From Magnetospirillum molischianum DSM 120 (GTDB taxonomy: Bacteria > Pseudomonadota > Alphaproteobacteria > Rhodospirillales > Magnetospirillaceae): a stretch of 64,000 nucleotides of DNA. Below are positions 10,642-22,005 of the stretch, one piece after another (position 1 is the stretch's first letter; the number at the start of each line of letters is the position of its first letter). The translations under genes were made by a program, and so were the position numbers. The notes under the pieces were generated by a model. That model was given only the letters and a program-made list of their open reading frames with translations. It did no database searches and had not been told where the DNA came from. Where the stretch lies: assembly GCF_000294655.1 (NCBI RefSeq), contig NZ_CAHP01000021.1:62001-126000 (forward strand). The letters run 5' to 3'.

Positions 10642-11355
10642 TCACACCGTCAGGCGTAGCACGCAGACTTCCAGCACGCGGGCGAGGAAGGTGACCAATT
10701 CGGTTGCCTGACCGGCATGGAAGGTGTGACTGTGGCGCGAGCCCAAAGCCATCATTCCGTCTGGACAGGCTCCGCCGGGAGAGATGCGAACCACCGCCGA
10801 GGATTGGACCAGCCCGGCCCCGTCGCCGAACAGAGCGGGATCGCCCGGCATGTCTTCCGTCAAGGCACAGTCCCGATCGCTGCCCCCCATCATCCGCACG
10901 ACCGTACCGGGGGCCAACGTCAGCAAGCCGGGCGCGGTCAGGGCGAGAATCGGGGCCGAAGGCGGCTCGAAACAGAGAGTGGCGACATCAACGTCAAGAA
11001 GGGCGGGCAGATCGTCGCTGACCGCCTCGGCCAGACCGGCCATATCGTCGGCGGCAATAATCGCCAGAACCGCACGATGGGTACGGGTCTGGATCGACAT
11101 GTTGCTGCGGCTGGTGTGGATCAGGTGTTCGGCGGCACCGCGTACGCGGTCAAGCTCATCGTGCAGACGGTCGATCATGAACATCTGCATATCGAGGACA
11201 CCGTTCTCCCTGGGCCAGCGCGACGGCGGCGACAAAGCCAGCAGAAGATCGGGGTGACGGATCAGATAGTCGGGATGAGCTCTCAGGAACGCATCGACCT
11301 GCCGCTCGTCAGGCAGCGCCACATCGGCGATCGCATCGTCGCGCTTGCGCGCCAT
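10642..11355 (-). CDS. DUF484 family protein
   Basis: The 237-residue protein matches DUF484: an N-terminal segment with VDAFLRAHPDYLIRHPDLL, a helical linker (MFMIDRLHDELDRVRGAAEHLI), then a GAF-like domain. Relatives lie beside xerC or priA in many proteobacteria, and their role is unclear. It is convergent with the regulator gene and divergent from priA, which starts 99 bp away. A signal-binding role for the GAF-like domain is an inference. Confidence 0.85.
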   Translation of the reverse strand: MARKRDDAIADVALPDERQVDAFLRAHPDYLIRHPDLLLALSPPSRWPRENGVLDMQMFMIDRLHDELDRVRGAAEHLIHTSRSNMSIQTRTHRAVLAIIAADDMAGLAEAVSDDLPALLDVDVATLCFEPPSAPILALTAPGLLTLAPGTVVRMMGGSDRDCALTEDMPGDPALFGDGAGLVQSSAVVRISPGGACPDGMMALGSRHSHTFHAGQATELVTFLARVLEVCVLRLTV

Positions 11356-11454
11356 TCCGAAAACCCCTTCTCGACCTATGGGAACGATAAAGGCACAGAC
11401 ATTGACGGCTCCAACATCTGTCGTCCAGAGCCTTGATCGGATAGACTCTACTCC

Positions 11455-13659
11455 ATGCCTGCCGCCTCCGCCACCCCCCCCCGCCCCGAATTTTCGCCCG
11501 GCAGTCGTATTGCGGTGCTGCTACCACTTCCGCTGGCCGGTCCTTACGATTATCGCGTTGGCCACGAGTCGGTCGCGGTGGGCGATTTTGTTCGGGTTCC
11601 GTTGGGCAATCGCGAGGCGGTCGGGGTAGCGTGGGGACCGGGTGACGGCGACATCCCTGAAACCCGGCTGCGCGCGATCACCGGACGGATGGAGGCCGCT
11701 CCACCAATGCCGGACGCACTCCGCGCCCTGGTCGATTGGGTTGCCGCCTATACCCTGGCCCCCCCTGGTGCGGTCTTGAAAATGGCAATGAGCGTTCCGG
11801 CGGCACTGGAGCCGGTGCGCGGCCCCCTGCTCTGCCATCTGGTCGAACCACAGCCCGACCTGCGATCCAGCACCGCCCGCACCCAGGTTCTCGCCTGCGC
11901 GGCGCGTCTGCCGCCGCTCACCGTCACCGATCTCGCCCGCGAAGCCGGCGTCGGCCCCGGAGTGGTGCGCGGACTGATCAAGGCCGGAGCGTTGAGGATC
12001 GAAGAGTCCGGCCTGCCGCCCGCGATCGCCGAGCCCGATGCAGCTTGGCCGGGACCGCGACTGTCGCCGGATCAGGCCAGAGCGGCAACGGCACTGGCCG
12101 ATTCCCTCGATCGAGGGTTTTCGGTCACCCTGCTCGACGGCGTAACCGGATCGGGAAAAACCGAGGTCTATTTCGAGGCCGTGGCGGCGACTCTGGCCGC
12201 TGGCCGACAAGTTCTGGTGCTGCTGCCCGAAATCGCGCTGTCCACACAATGGCTGCACCGCTTCGCCAGCCGATTCGGCTGCCCCCCCTCCGAATGGCAC
12301 TCCGAACTGGGCGACACCCGCCGCCGCGACACATGGCGAGCGGTGGCGACAGGACGGGCCAAGGTGGTTGTAGGAGCTCGCTCGGCCCTGTTCCTGCCCT
12401 TTTCCGATCTGGGCCTGATCATCGTCGATGAAGAGCATGACGGCGCATTCAAGCAGGAAGATGGCGTCAGCTACCACGCACGCGACATGGCGGTGGTGCG
12501 GGCACGACTGGGCGCGATTCCGGTGGTCTTGGCCTCGGCTACCCCGGCATTGGAGACAGTCGCCAATGTCCAGGCCGGACGGTATCGCAAGCTGGTTCTG
12601 CCTGATCGTCACGCCGGAGCGGCATTGCCGACGATTGCCTCGGTCGATTTACGTCGCAACCCACCGCCGCGCGGCCGCTGGCTTGGCCCCGATCTGGTCG
12701 CGGCGCTGACCGAGACCGCCGCCGCGGGCGAACAGGCGATGCTTTATCTGAACCGACGCGGCTATGCGCCCCTGACGCTATGCCGGGTGTGCGGCTTCCG
12801 GTTGCGCTGCCCCAACTGCACTGCCTGGCTGGTCGAGCATCGCGGAGCCGGGCGACTCATCTGCCACCATTGCGGCTATGCGGTTCGGCGGCCGGAATCC
12901 TGCCCGGAATGCGGCTCCGAGGAGGGGTTCACCGCCTGTGGCCCCGGAGTCGAGCGGGTTGCCGAAGAGGCCGCCCTGTTGTTCCCCGATCTGCGTCAGG
13001 CGGTGATGACCTCGGACACCTGCGGCGGTCCGGCCGCCGCCGCCGCTCTCGTCGGGGCGATGGCCGAAGGTCGCCTCGATCTTCTGGTCGGTACCCAAAT
13101 CGTCGCCAAAGGCTATCACTTTCCCCGTCTGACCCTGGTCGGCGTCATCGATGCCGATCTGGGGCTGGAAGGCGGTGATCTGCGCGCCGCCGAACGCACC
13201 TTTCAACTTTTATCCCAGGTGGCGGGGCGTGCCGGACGCGCCGAACGGCCGGGCCGGGTGCTGCTTCAGACCTGGCAGCCCGAACATCCGGTGATGCGGG
13301 CGTTGGTTGCAGGCGACCGCGACGGGTTCATGGAGCGTGAAGCCGAGATGCGCCGCGCCGCGTTGATGCCTCCGTTCGGGCGGTTGGCTGCCCTGATCCT
13401 GTCTGGTCCCGAGCCCGATCCACTCGATGATTTCGCACGGCGGCTGGGCCGCGCCGCCCCACCCGCGGCGGGGATCGACGTATTGGGACCAGCCCCGGCA
13501 CCGCTGGCGCTCCTGCGCGGTCGGCACCGCCGCCGCTTCCTCATCAAAGCCGAACGCGGCGTGCCACTTCAGGCCTGGCTGCGCGACTGGCTGGGACGGG
13601 TAGCGCCGACAGGGGGGATCAGGGTACAAGTAGACGTCGATCCAACCGGGTTCCAATAA
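11455..13659 (+). CDS. priA: Primosomal protein N', replication restart helicase
   Basis: The 734-residue superfamily 2 helicase restarts collapsed replication forks. Walker A is GVTGSGKT (residues 229-236) and the DEAD-like box is DEEH (VDEEHDGAF). The zinc-binding insertion is intact, with paired CxxC knots ([13 protein letters not shown] and [17 protein letters not shown]). The N-terminal DNA-binding domain and the C-terminal domain are both present. A hairpin lies just downstream, and the atp operon follows on the same strand. Confidence 0.97.
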   Translation: MPAASATPPRPEFSPGSRIAVLLPLPLAGPYDYRVGHESVAVGDFVRVPLGNREAVGVAWGPGDGDIPETRLRAITGRMEAAPPMPDALRALVDWVAAYTLAPPGAVLKMAMSVPAALEPVRGPLLCHLVEPQPDLRSSTARTQVLACAARLPPLTVTDLAREAGVGPGVVRGLIKAGALRIEESGLPPAIAEPDAAWPGPRLSPDQARAATALADSLDRGFSVTLLDGVTGSGKTEVYFEAVAATLAAGRQVLVLLPEIALSTQWLHRFASRFGCPPSEWHSELGDTRRRDTWRAVATGRAKVVVGARSALFLPFSDLGLIIVDEEHDGAFKQEDGVSYHARDMAVVRARLGAIPVVLASATPALETVANVQAGRYRKLVLPDRHAGAALPTIASVDLRRNPPPRGRWLGPDLVAALTETAAAGEQAMLYLNRRGYAPLTLCRVCGFRLRCPNCTAWLVEHRGAGRLICHHCGYAVRRPESCPECGSEEGFTACGPGVERVAEEAALLFPDLRQAVMTSDTCGGPAAAAALVGAMAEGRLDLLVGTQIVAKGYHFPRLTLVGVIDADLGLEGGDLRAAERTFQLLSQVAGRAGRAERPGRVLLQTWQPEHPVMRALVAGDRDGFMEREAEMRRAALMPPFGRLAALILSGPEPDPLDDFARRLGRAAPPAAGIDVLGPAPAPLALLRGRHRRRFLIKAERGVPLQAWLRDWLGRVAPTGGIRVQVDVDPTGFQ

Positions 13660-13668
13660 CACCGCCTC

Positions 13669-13690
13669 CCCCGAACGGGCAGGTTCGGGG
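13669..13690 (+). terminator. Hairpin downstream of priA
   Basis: CCCCGAAC (13669-13676) pairs with GTTCGGGG (13683-13690) across a six-base loop, seven bases after the priA stop. There is no T-run, so termination may be partial. It separates priA from the atp promoter region. Confidence 0.5.
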
Positions 13691-13691
13691 C

Positions 13692-13720
13692 TTGCAAGGC
13701 ATCACTCGATGTGTTAGTTA
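13692..13720 (+). promoter_or_regulatory. Candidate promoter of the atp operon
   Basis: TTGCAA (13692-13697) is followed by a 17-base spacer and TAGTTA (13715-13720), about 110 bases before atpH. The -35 is good and the -10 is weak. It is the best match seen in the 168-bp interval. Confidence 0.4.
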
Positions 13721-13827
13721 ACCGGCGCGCTTAAAGGGGCCTTAACCCTGTCGGCGACGGAATGTTTTTGCTTGATCAGCATGTTGCGGCCGCCGCTTCG
13801 AACCTCGATCCCTAAGGACTTGCCCAG

Positions 13828-14382
13828 GTGCCATCCGAAACTATTGGCGTGATCGCCGACCGCTATGCCGGCGCCCTGTTCGAGCTGGCAGAGGCTCAAA
13901 ACGGCCTTGACGACGTCGCCGGTGATCTCCGGACGTTGAAGGCCATGCTGCACAACAGTGCCGACCTCCGCCGCTTGGTGGGAAGTCCGGTGTTGAGCCG
14001 GGCCGAACAAGGCCGGGCGATTGTCGCCCTGGCCAAGGCCGCAGGCTTCACCGACCTTACCACCCGCTTCCTGGGACTGGCGGCCAAAAGCCGTCGATTG
14101 TTCCTGATGGATGCGGCGATCAATTCCTATCTCGGCCGGCTGGCCGCGCGTCGCGGAGAACGGACGGCCGAAGTGGTCTCTGCCGTTCCGCTGTCGCAAG
14201 ACCAGCAAGACGCCTTGTCCACCGCTCTCCGCACGGCCTTCGGCGGCTCCGTCGCCGTCGAAGTAAAGGTCGATCCCGGCCTGCTCGGCGGTCTGGTGGT
14301 CAAGGTCGGCTCCCAAATGGTTGACAGCTCGCTCAAGACGAAGCTGCAGCATCTCAAGCTCGCTATGAAAGGGGTTGGATAA
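13828..14382 (+). CDS. atpH: F0F1 ATP synthase subunit delta
   Basis: The 184-residue delta subunit (OSCP equivalent) joins the F1 head to the peripheral stalk. It begins at a GTG with [20 protein letters not shown], the usual N-terminal helix, and ends [16 protein letters not shown] as expected. The stop overlaps the atpA start by one base (TAATG). As in other alphaproteobacteria the F0 genes are not in this operon. Confidence 0.97.
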   Translation: MPSETIGVIADRYAGALFELAEAQNGLDDVAGDLRTLKAMLHNSADLRRLVGSPVLSRAEQGRAIVALAKAAGFTDLTTRFLGLAAKSRRLFLMDAAINSYLGRLAARRGERTAEVVSAVPLSQDQQDALSTALRTAFGGSVAVEVKVDPGLLGGLVVKVGSQMVDSSLKTKLQHLKLAMKGVG

Positions 14383-15911
14383 TGGAAATCCGCGCCGCGG
14401 AAATCTCCGCAATCCTCAAGCAACAGATCGCCAGCTTCGGAACCGAGGCGGAAGTTGCCGAGGTCGGTCAGGTCCTGTCGGTCGGAGACGGTATCGCCCG
14501 CGTGCATGGCCTTGATAAGGTCCAGGCCGGCGAGATGGTCGAATTCCCCGGCGGCATCAAGGGGATGGCGCTGAATCTCGAAGTCGATAATGTCGGCATC
14601 GTGATTTTCGGCAACGACCGCTCGATCAAGGAAGGCGATGTCGTCAAGCGCACCGGCGCGATCGTCGATGTGCCGGTGGGCAAGGGTCTGCTCGGCCGCG
14701 TCGTTGATGCGCTCGGCAATCCGATCGACGGCAAGGGTCCGATCGAAGCCGCTGGCCGCGCCCGAGTCGACGTCAAGGCTCCCGGCATTATTCCGCGTAA
14801 GTCGGTGCATGAGCCGATGTCGACCGGCATCAAGGCGATCGATACCCTGATCCCGATCGGGCGTGGACAGCGCGAACTGGTGATCGGCGACCGTCAGACC
14901 GGCAAGACCGCGATCCTGATCGACACCATCATCAATCAGAAGCGCTGGCACAGCGGCACCGACGAATCGGCCAAGCTGTTCTGCATCTACGTCGCCGTCG
15001 GCCAGAAGCGTTCGACCGTCGCCCAGATCGTCAAGACGCTGACCGATTACGGCGCGATGGAATACACCATCGTCGTTGCCGCCACCGCGTCCGAACCCGC
15101 TCCGCTTCAGTTCCTGGCTCCCTATGCCGGCTGTGCGATGGGCGAGTATTTCCGCGACAACGGCATGCATGCCCTGATCATTTACGACGATCTGTCGAAG
15201 CAGGCGGTTGCCTATCGTCAGATGTCGCTGCTGCTCCGTCGTCCGCCGGGACGTGAAGCCTATCCGGGCGACGTGTTCTATCTCCATTCGCGTCTGCTTG
15301 AGCGCGCCGCCAAGATGGGCGACGCCGCCGGTAACGGCTCGCTGACCGCTCTGCCGGTGATCGAGACCCAGGCCAACGACGTGTCCGCCTATATCCCGAC
15401 CAACGTGATTTCGATCACCGACGGTCAGATCTTCCTCGAAACCGAACTGTTCTATAAGGGCATTCGTCCGGCCGTGAACGTCGGCCTGTCGGTGTCCCGT
15501 GTCGGTTCGGCCGCGCAGATCAAGGCGATGAAGCAGGTTGCCGGCTCGATTAAGCTGGAACTGGCGCAGTATCGCGAAATGGCGGCCTTTGCTCAGTTCG
15601 CGTCGGATCTCGATCCGGCGACCCAGAAGCTGCTCAATCGCGGCGCCCGTCTGACCGAGCTGTTGAAGCAGCCCCAGTTCTCGCCGCTTTCGACCGAAGA
15701 AGAAGTCGTGTCGATCTATGCCGGTGTGAAGGGCTATCTCGACAAGATCGACGTCCGTCAGGTTGGCCGCTTCGAAGCCGGTCTGCTGGCCGAAATCAAG
15801 GCGAAGTCGCCGGAGATTTTGACCTCGATCGCCGCCGACAAGCAGATTAAGGCCGAGACCGAAGAGAAGCTGAAGGCGGCCATCGTCGCTTTCGCCAAAA
15901 CCTTCGCCTGA
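14382..15911 (+). CDS. atpA: F0F1 ATP synthase subunit alpha
   Basis: This is the 509-residue non-catalytic nucleotide-binding subunit of F1. Walker A reads GDRQTGKTA near residue 170. The family signature [17 protein letters not shown] is present, as is the N-terminal beta-barrel. The length is typical. It is followed not by atpG directly but by a 147-bp gap with a large hairpin, which could alter the stoichiometry between upstream and downstream subunits. Confidence 0.99.
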   Translation: MEIRAAEISAILKQQIASFGTEAEVAEVGQVLSVGDGIARVHGLDKVQAGEMVEFPGGIKGMALNLEVDNVGIVIFGNDRSIKEGDVVKRTGAIVDVPVGKGLLGRVVDALGNPIDGKGPIEAAGRARVDVKAPGIIPRKSVHEPMSTGIKAIDTLIPIGRGQRELVIGDRQTGKTAILIDTIINQKRWHSGTDESAKLFCIYVAVGQKRSTVAQIVKTLTDYGAMEYTIVVAATASEPAPLQFLAPYAGCAMGEYFRDNGMHALIIYDDLSKQAVAYRQMSLLLRRPPGREAYPGDVFYLHSRLLERAAKMGDAAGNGSLTALPVIETQANDVSAYIPTNVISITDGQIFLETELFYKGIRPAVNVGLSVSRVGSAAQIKAMKQVAGSIKLELAQYREMAAFAQFASDLDPATQKLLNRGARLTELLKQPQFSPLSTEEEVVSIYAGVKGYLDKIDVRQVGRFEAGLLAEIKAKSPEILTSIAADKQIKAETEEKLKAAIVAFAKTFA

Positions 15912-15916
15912 TCGCC

Positions 15917-15965
15917 GCGACGTTCCGCTCCCGAATCGGTCAACCGATCGGGAGCGGGACGTCGC
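15917..15965 (+). repeat. Long near-perfect inverted repeat between atpA and atpG
   Basis: Six bases past the atpA stop, GCGACGT (15917-15923) pairs with ACGTCGC (15959-15965). The pairing continues inward through CCGCTCCCG/CGGGAGCGG and ATCGGT/ACCGAT, with one bulged A and one T-G wobble and a two-base loop. The stem is about 23 pairs. The operon continues downstream, so this is probably an RNA processing, stability or partial termination element. Confidence 0.75.
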
Positions 15966-16058
15966 TTCGTCACCCAAGGGTCGCGAGGGCGATCCTCCGA
16001 GAGCAGGCAAGCGCCCGCCGCCCCGGAGAAATCGTCACGCAAGGGAGTGTAGGAGTTC

Positions 16059-18388
<2,330 letters not shown>

Positions 18389-18405
18389 CGTAAAGGAACA
18401 TCGGC

Positions 18406-18807
18406 ATGGCCGAGAAGATCCAGTTCGAATTGGTGTCGCCGGCAAAGCTCTTGTTGTCAGAGCCGGTGGAAATGGTGGTGGTTCCGGGTGAGGACGGCGA
18501 TTTCGGCGCCCTTCCCCTGCACGCTCCGTTGATTTCCACCGTGCGGCCCGGTGTCATCGACATCCATAACAACGGCAAGGTCACCAACCGGATCTTCATC
18601 GCTGGCGGCTTCGCCGAAGTCACCGGCGAGCGGGTCACCGTTCTGGCGGAAGAAGCATTTCCGCTGGAGGAACTGACCAGCGAGATGGCGGCTGAACGTC
18701 GAGCCGCCGCCGACCTCGCCGTCTCCGATGCGCAGACCGACCTGGATCGCAGCCGGGCTGCCCGTCAGGTGGCGATTGCCGAAGCGATGGTCATCGCTTT
18801 GCGCTGA
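18406..18807 (+). CDS. atpC: F0F1 ATP synthase subunit epsilon
   Basis: The 133-residue epsilon subunit has the N-terminal beta-sandwich with GEDGDFGALPLHAPLI, the family signature, and a C-terminal helical part that can inhibit ATP hydrolysis. It is the last gene of atpHAGDC and is followed 29 bases later by a strong terminator. Confidence 0.96.
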   Translation: MAEKIQFELVSPAKLLLSEPVEMVVVPGEDGDFGALPLHAPLISTVRPGVIDIHNNGKVTNRIFIAGGFAEVTGERVTVLAEEAFPLEELTSEMAAERRAAADLAVSDAQTDLDRSRAARQVAIAEAMVIALR

Positions 18808-18836
18808 TTGTCCGCCAGCATCGACTGATATGGCGC

Positions 18837-18864
18837 GGGGCCGCTCTCCTGGGAGAGCGGCCCC
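18837..18864 (+). terminator. Rho-independent terminator of the atp operon
   Basis: GGGGCCGCTCTC (18837-18848) pairs perfectly with GAGAGCGGCCCC (18853-18864) across a four-base loop. GTTGCTTTT follows. The twelve-pair stem and T-rich tail are a textbook terminator. Confidence 0.9.
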
Positions 18865-18938
18865 GTTGCTTTTCGGCACCCCTCCCCCGGATCGGCCCGG
18901 ACTTGAACCGGACGGCGGGCTGTGGTCTGCTTTGCCCC

Positions 18939-19535
18939 ATGAGAAAACTTCACAGAGCCACCACGGCCGGACTGGCCGCGCTGCTGCTCCTGACGGGTCA
19001 AACTCAGGCGGCACCAACACCAGCATCGGACAGCGGCGATGTCGCGGCGCGAACCTTCTTGCTCGGCTGCGTCGCCTATGCTGGCGATTACGCCAAACTG
19101 CGCGACCATCTGCGGCCAGGGCAAGACATGTATCTGCCCGAGCTTTCTCCCACCGATGCCGTCCCCTTCCTACAGGGACGCGAAGGAACGGTCTGGGCCC
19201 GGCCCGACGCCGGAGTCACCCTGGCGCTGCTGAAACCCGACGAGACTTGCGTTGTGTTCGTGCGCAAGGTCTCGACCGAGGCGCTGTTCCGCCGCCTCGA
19301 AACCGGCCTGCGATCAAGCCTCAGCAAATCCTTTACGGTCCGCACCGCCGGAGAGGAGACCAAGGGAGCGATGCGGTCTCGTTTCATCGATCTGATCCCG
19401 TCCGGGTCTTATCGCGAAGACCTGATCAAGCTCTATACGACCGAACCGGCCGGAATGCGGGTGGTTCTCACCACCTCCGAGACCGCGAATCCAAATCTTC
19501 AGGCCATCATCACCCTCGGAACGAGGTCCCCATGA
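18939..19535 (+). CDS. Secreted protein of unknown function, paralogue 1
   Basis: The 198-residue protein has a signal peptide (residues 1-25, basic start then LAALLLLTGQTQA, cleavage after AQA/AAP). The mature part has two Cys residues, in FLLGCVAYAGDY and DETCVVFV. The overall pattern (one FLLGC-type motif, a central beta-rich segment) resembles the NMCC_0638 group of (lipo)proteins, but that assignment is tentative. Its stop overlaps the start of the next gene, which encodes a protein of similar layout. The start was set at the ATG that gives the signal peptide. Confidence 0.75.
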   Translation: MRKLHRATTAGLAALLLLTGQTQAAPTPASDSGDVAARTFLLGCVAYAGDYAKLRDHLRPGQDMYLPELSPTDAVPFLQGREGTVWARPDAGVTLALLKPDETCVVFVRKVSTEALFRRLETGLRSSLSKSFTVRTAGEETKGAMRSRFIDLIPSGSYREDLIKLYTTEPAGMRVVLTTSETANPNLQAIITLGTRSP

Positions 19536-20155
19536 GGCAGAAACTCGTTGTGACGCTGCTGGCGCTGCTGTGCTCCGCCCCGGCTTTGGCTCAGACCGCC
19601 CCCGTTCTCGATCCCGCTATCGTCCGCGATCAGACCAGCCGTCTGGCCACGGCGGTTCTGGGGCAGATCTGTCTGCTCAATATCGGTGATACCGCCGCTG
19701 CCCTGGCCGCGGCCGCGCCGGGGGGAGAATTCGGCTTTATCGAAGCACCGCCCGACGTCGCCAAGGCGCTGCTCGGCGAACGCAATGGAAATGTCCGGGT
19801 GCTGCGCCGGGCCGGATTGGGTGTTATCTCGGTGGTGATCCCCCAGGACGGCCAATGCTCGGTGATGGCTGAATTCGCCGATGCCGCCGCCCTGCGGCGG
19901 CATCTGGACGCGATGATCGAGCGCGGCGGACTGAAGGATGGCGGGTCATTGCTCCCGCTCGATACCCGCGAGATGGAGGGGATGACCCTTACCGATTACG
20001 TCTTCAATCCAACGGGATGGTTCGCCAAAATCCTGGCGAAGCGCTTCGGCACCGACGGCAGCGCCCCGGTGGCGCTGGTAACCCTGGTCTCACCGCCCGG
20101 CCGCGCCGCGATGGAAGCGGTTTTGTCGGTTCGACTGTCACGCGACACGAAATAG
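19532..20155 (+). CDS. Secreted protein of unknown function, paralogue 2
   Basis: The 207-residue protein begins with signal peptide MRQKLVVTLLALLCSAPALA. Like its upstream neighbour it has an N-terminal Cys (GQICLLN) and a central DGQCSVMAEF segment, equivalent to DETCVVFV next door. A duplication is the simplest reading. It overlaps the previous gene by ATGA. A much longer frame running in from inside atpC is not real coding sequence upstream of this ATG. It converges with gmhB. Confidence 0.75.
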   Translation: MRQKLVVTLLALLCSAPALAQTAPVLDPAIVRDQTSRLATAVLGQICLLNIGDTAAALAAAAPGGEFGFIEAPPDVAKALLGERNGNVRVLRRAGLGVISVVIPQDGQCSVMAEFADAAALRRHLDAMIERGGLKDGGSLLPLDTREMEGMTLTDYVFNPTGWFAKILAKRFGTDGSAPVALVTLVSPPGRAAMEAVLSVRLSRDTK

Positions 20156-20174
20156 GCTGGAACCGTCCCCTGCT

Positions 20175-20711
20175 CTACCCGATCAGCCGTTCGATCTCCG
20201 CCACCGCTGCCGGAAGATCAGCGACGACATAATCGGCGCGCGTCGTCTCGACCGCAGACATGCCATGGCCGGTGCGGACAAGAAAGCTGATGGCACCGAC
20301 GCCATGGCCCAGTTCGATATCGACTTCCTTGTCGCCGATCACGAAAGCCTGGGCGGGATCGAAGCAATGGTCGGCAACCGCCTGACGGATCATTCCGGGG
20401 CGGGGCTTGCGGCAATCGCACGCCTCATTGGGACCGTGCGGGCAAAGATAAAGCCCGTCGATATGCGCGCCTTCGGCTGCCAACAAGGCATCAAGGCGGC
20501 GGTGTATCTCCGCCAGCCGGGTTAGATCGAAATAGCCCCGCGCGATACCCGACTGGTTGGTGACCACCACCACTCCCAGCCCAAGCTCGTTGAGCCGTCG
20601 CACCGCCACCGCCGCGCCGGGATACAGTTCGAGTTGATCGGGATCGGACAGATAATGCTTTTCGACGTTGAGGGTTCCATCGCGGTCGATCAGAACGAAG
20701 CGGCGGCCCAT
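20175..20711 (-). CDS. gmhB: D-glycero-D-manno-heptose 1,7-bisphosphate 7-phosphatase (GmhB-type HAD phosphatase)
   Basis: The 178-residue HAD phosphatase of ADP-heptose/LPS inner-core synthesis has catalytic DRDGT in FVLIDRDGTLN, motif II in VVTNQSG, and motif IV in VIGDKEVDIE. It also has the zinc loop CPHGPNEACDCRKP that marks GmhB/HisB-N enzymes. The frame opens at 20750, but the ATG at 20711 begins right at the HAD strand and avoids overlap with rsmB. Distinguishing GmhB from related sugar or histidinol phosphatases rests on this loop; other heptose genes are not in the window. Confidence 0.85.
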   Translation of the reverse strand: MGRRFVLIDRDGTLNVEKHYLSDPDQLELYPGAAVAVRRLNELGLGVVVVTNQSGIARGYFDLTRLAEIHRRLDALLAAEGAHIDGLYLCPHGPNEACDCRKPRPGMIRQAVADHCFDPAQAFVIGDKEVDIELGHGVGAISFLVRTGHGMSAVETTRADYVVADLPAAVAEIERLIG

Positions 20712-20715
20712 CGTC

Positions 20716-22002
20716 TTAGACCCGGCGCAGACGGGCGGCGAAGAAGGCATCCATGCCCCCCTTCTCTCCCAAATGACAGGGCAGCGTGCGCAGATCGCCT
20801 GCGGGAGTGATCAGCTCACCCAGCCCGCCAACCTCATCGGGACGGATCGGATCACGCACCAGCGGTGCCCCGGCGGCCAGCGCCCGTTCGACCTGATCGA
20901 TCCCTTCCTGCGGTTCCAACGAGCAAACGCAATAGATCAGCACCCCGCCGGGCGCGAGCAACGCGGTCGCCGCATCGAACAAACGAGCCTGGGCCGCAGA
21001 CAGTTTGGTGACGTCGGCCGGGCTTTTATGGCGGGCGACATCGGGATGGCGACGCAATGTTCCGGTAGCGGAACAAGGGGCGTCGAGCAGCACCGCATCG
21101 AAGGTCTCGCCCGGACTCCAGGTGGCGGCATCGGCGGTAACGATGGTGGCGGACAGCCCCAGCCGGGCCAGATTGTCGGACAATCGCGCCAGTCGGGGAG
21201 CCGAGCGGTCAAGCGCGGTCACCACCGCCCCGGCCGAGGCCAGTTGCAGCGCTTTCCCCCCCGGTGCGGCGCATAGATCGACAACGCGCTTTCCCCGCAC
21301 ATCGCCGAACAGCCGCGCCGGCAGGGCGGCGGCGGCATCTTGAATCCACCACCCGCCCTCATCGAACCCGGCCAAGCGGGACACGGCACCGCCGCCGGTA
21401 CGCCGCAGCGATCCGGTGGGGAGGATTTCAGCCTCCAGCCGAACGGCCCAGCCCTCGGGATCGGCGGCAACGGTGATATCGACCGGAGCCTCGGTCAGAT
21501 GGGCGGCAGCGATGGCGTGAGCGGTCTCGTCGCCATAGGTCGCCGACCACGACCGCCACAGCCAATCCGGCGTGTCGAGACGAGGGGCATCCTGCGCCGC
21601 GATCATCTCGGCTCCTTCACGCGACAAACGGCGCAACACCGCGTTGATCAACCCGGTGAACCCGGCCATCGGAGTGTGCTTGACCAGATCGACAGTCGTC
21701 GAGATCGCCGCATGCGGCGGCAGATCGAGGAACAGCAATTGGCAGACACCCAACCGAAGGGCGTGGCAGGCCAGAACGGCGCGCGGTCCAAGCGGACGAT
21801 CGAGACACAGCGCGATCAGCGCGTCGATCTGGCCCAGACGGCGCAACGTGGTGGCAAGCAGCATCCGAACGAAAGCGCGGTCGCGCTCCTCCAGATCCGA
21901 CAGGCGACGATCTTCGAGCATTTCGTCCAGCAGACGATCACGATCGAGGACGGCGGAAAAAAGTTCAAGAGCAAGGGCACGGGGAGTCGGCTTGGGCGCC
22001 AT
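20716..22002 (-). CDS. rsmB: 16S rRNA (cytosine-C5) methyltransferase, RsmB family
   Basis: The 428-residue protein has an N-terminal NusB-like RNA-binding domain (residues about 1-130) and a Rossmann methyltransferase. The SAM loop is DLCAAPGGKALQLA. The motif IV cysteine lies in LLDAPCSATGTLRRHPD, and the catalytic motif VI cysteine in YCVCSLEPQEG. RsmB makes m5C967 in 16S rRNA. It lies three bases behind the TPR gene stop and four before gmhB, so all three may share a transcript. Confidence 0.92.
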   Translation of the reverse strand: MAPKPTPRALALELFSAVLDRDRLLDEMLEDRRLSDLEERDRAFVRMLLATTLRRLGQIDALIALCLDRPLGPRAVLACHALRLGVCQLLFLDLPPHAAISTTVDLVKHTPMAGFTGLINAVLRRLSREGAEMIAAQDAPRLDTPDWLWRSWSATYGDETAHAIAAAHLTEAPVDITVAADPEGWAVRLEAEILPTGSLRRTGGGAVSRLAGFDEGGWWIQDAAAALPARLFGDVRGKRVVDLCAAPGGKALQLASAGAVVTALDRSAPRLARLSDNLARLGLSATIVTADAATWSPGETFDAVLLDAPCSATGTLRRHPDVARHKSPADVTKLSAAQARLFDAATALLAPGGVLIYCVCSLEPQEGIDQVERALAAGAPLVRDPIRPDEVGGLGELITPAGDLRTLPCHLGEKGGMDAFFAARLRRV

Positions 22003-22005
22003 GGA

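Noticed and set aside
14127-16010. 627-residue frame antisense to atpH-atpA, and a 583-residue frame antisense to atpD (16694-18445)
   Set aside because: Both lie wholly across highly conserved ATP synthase genes and read as Arg/Gly/His-rich shadow sequence.
18728-19531. Open frame joining the atpC end to the second secreted protein
   Set aside because: It crosses the atp terminator and the first secreted gene in another frame; the real start is the ATG at 19532 with a signal peptide.
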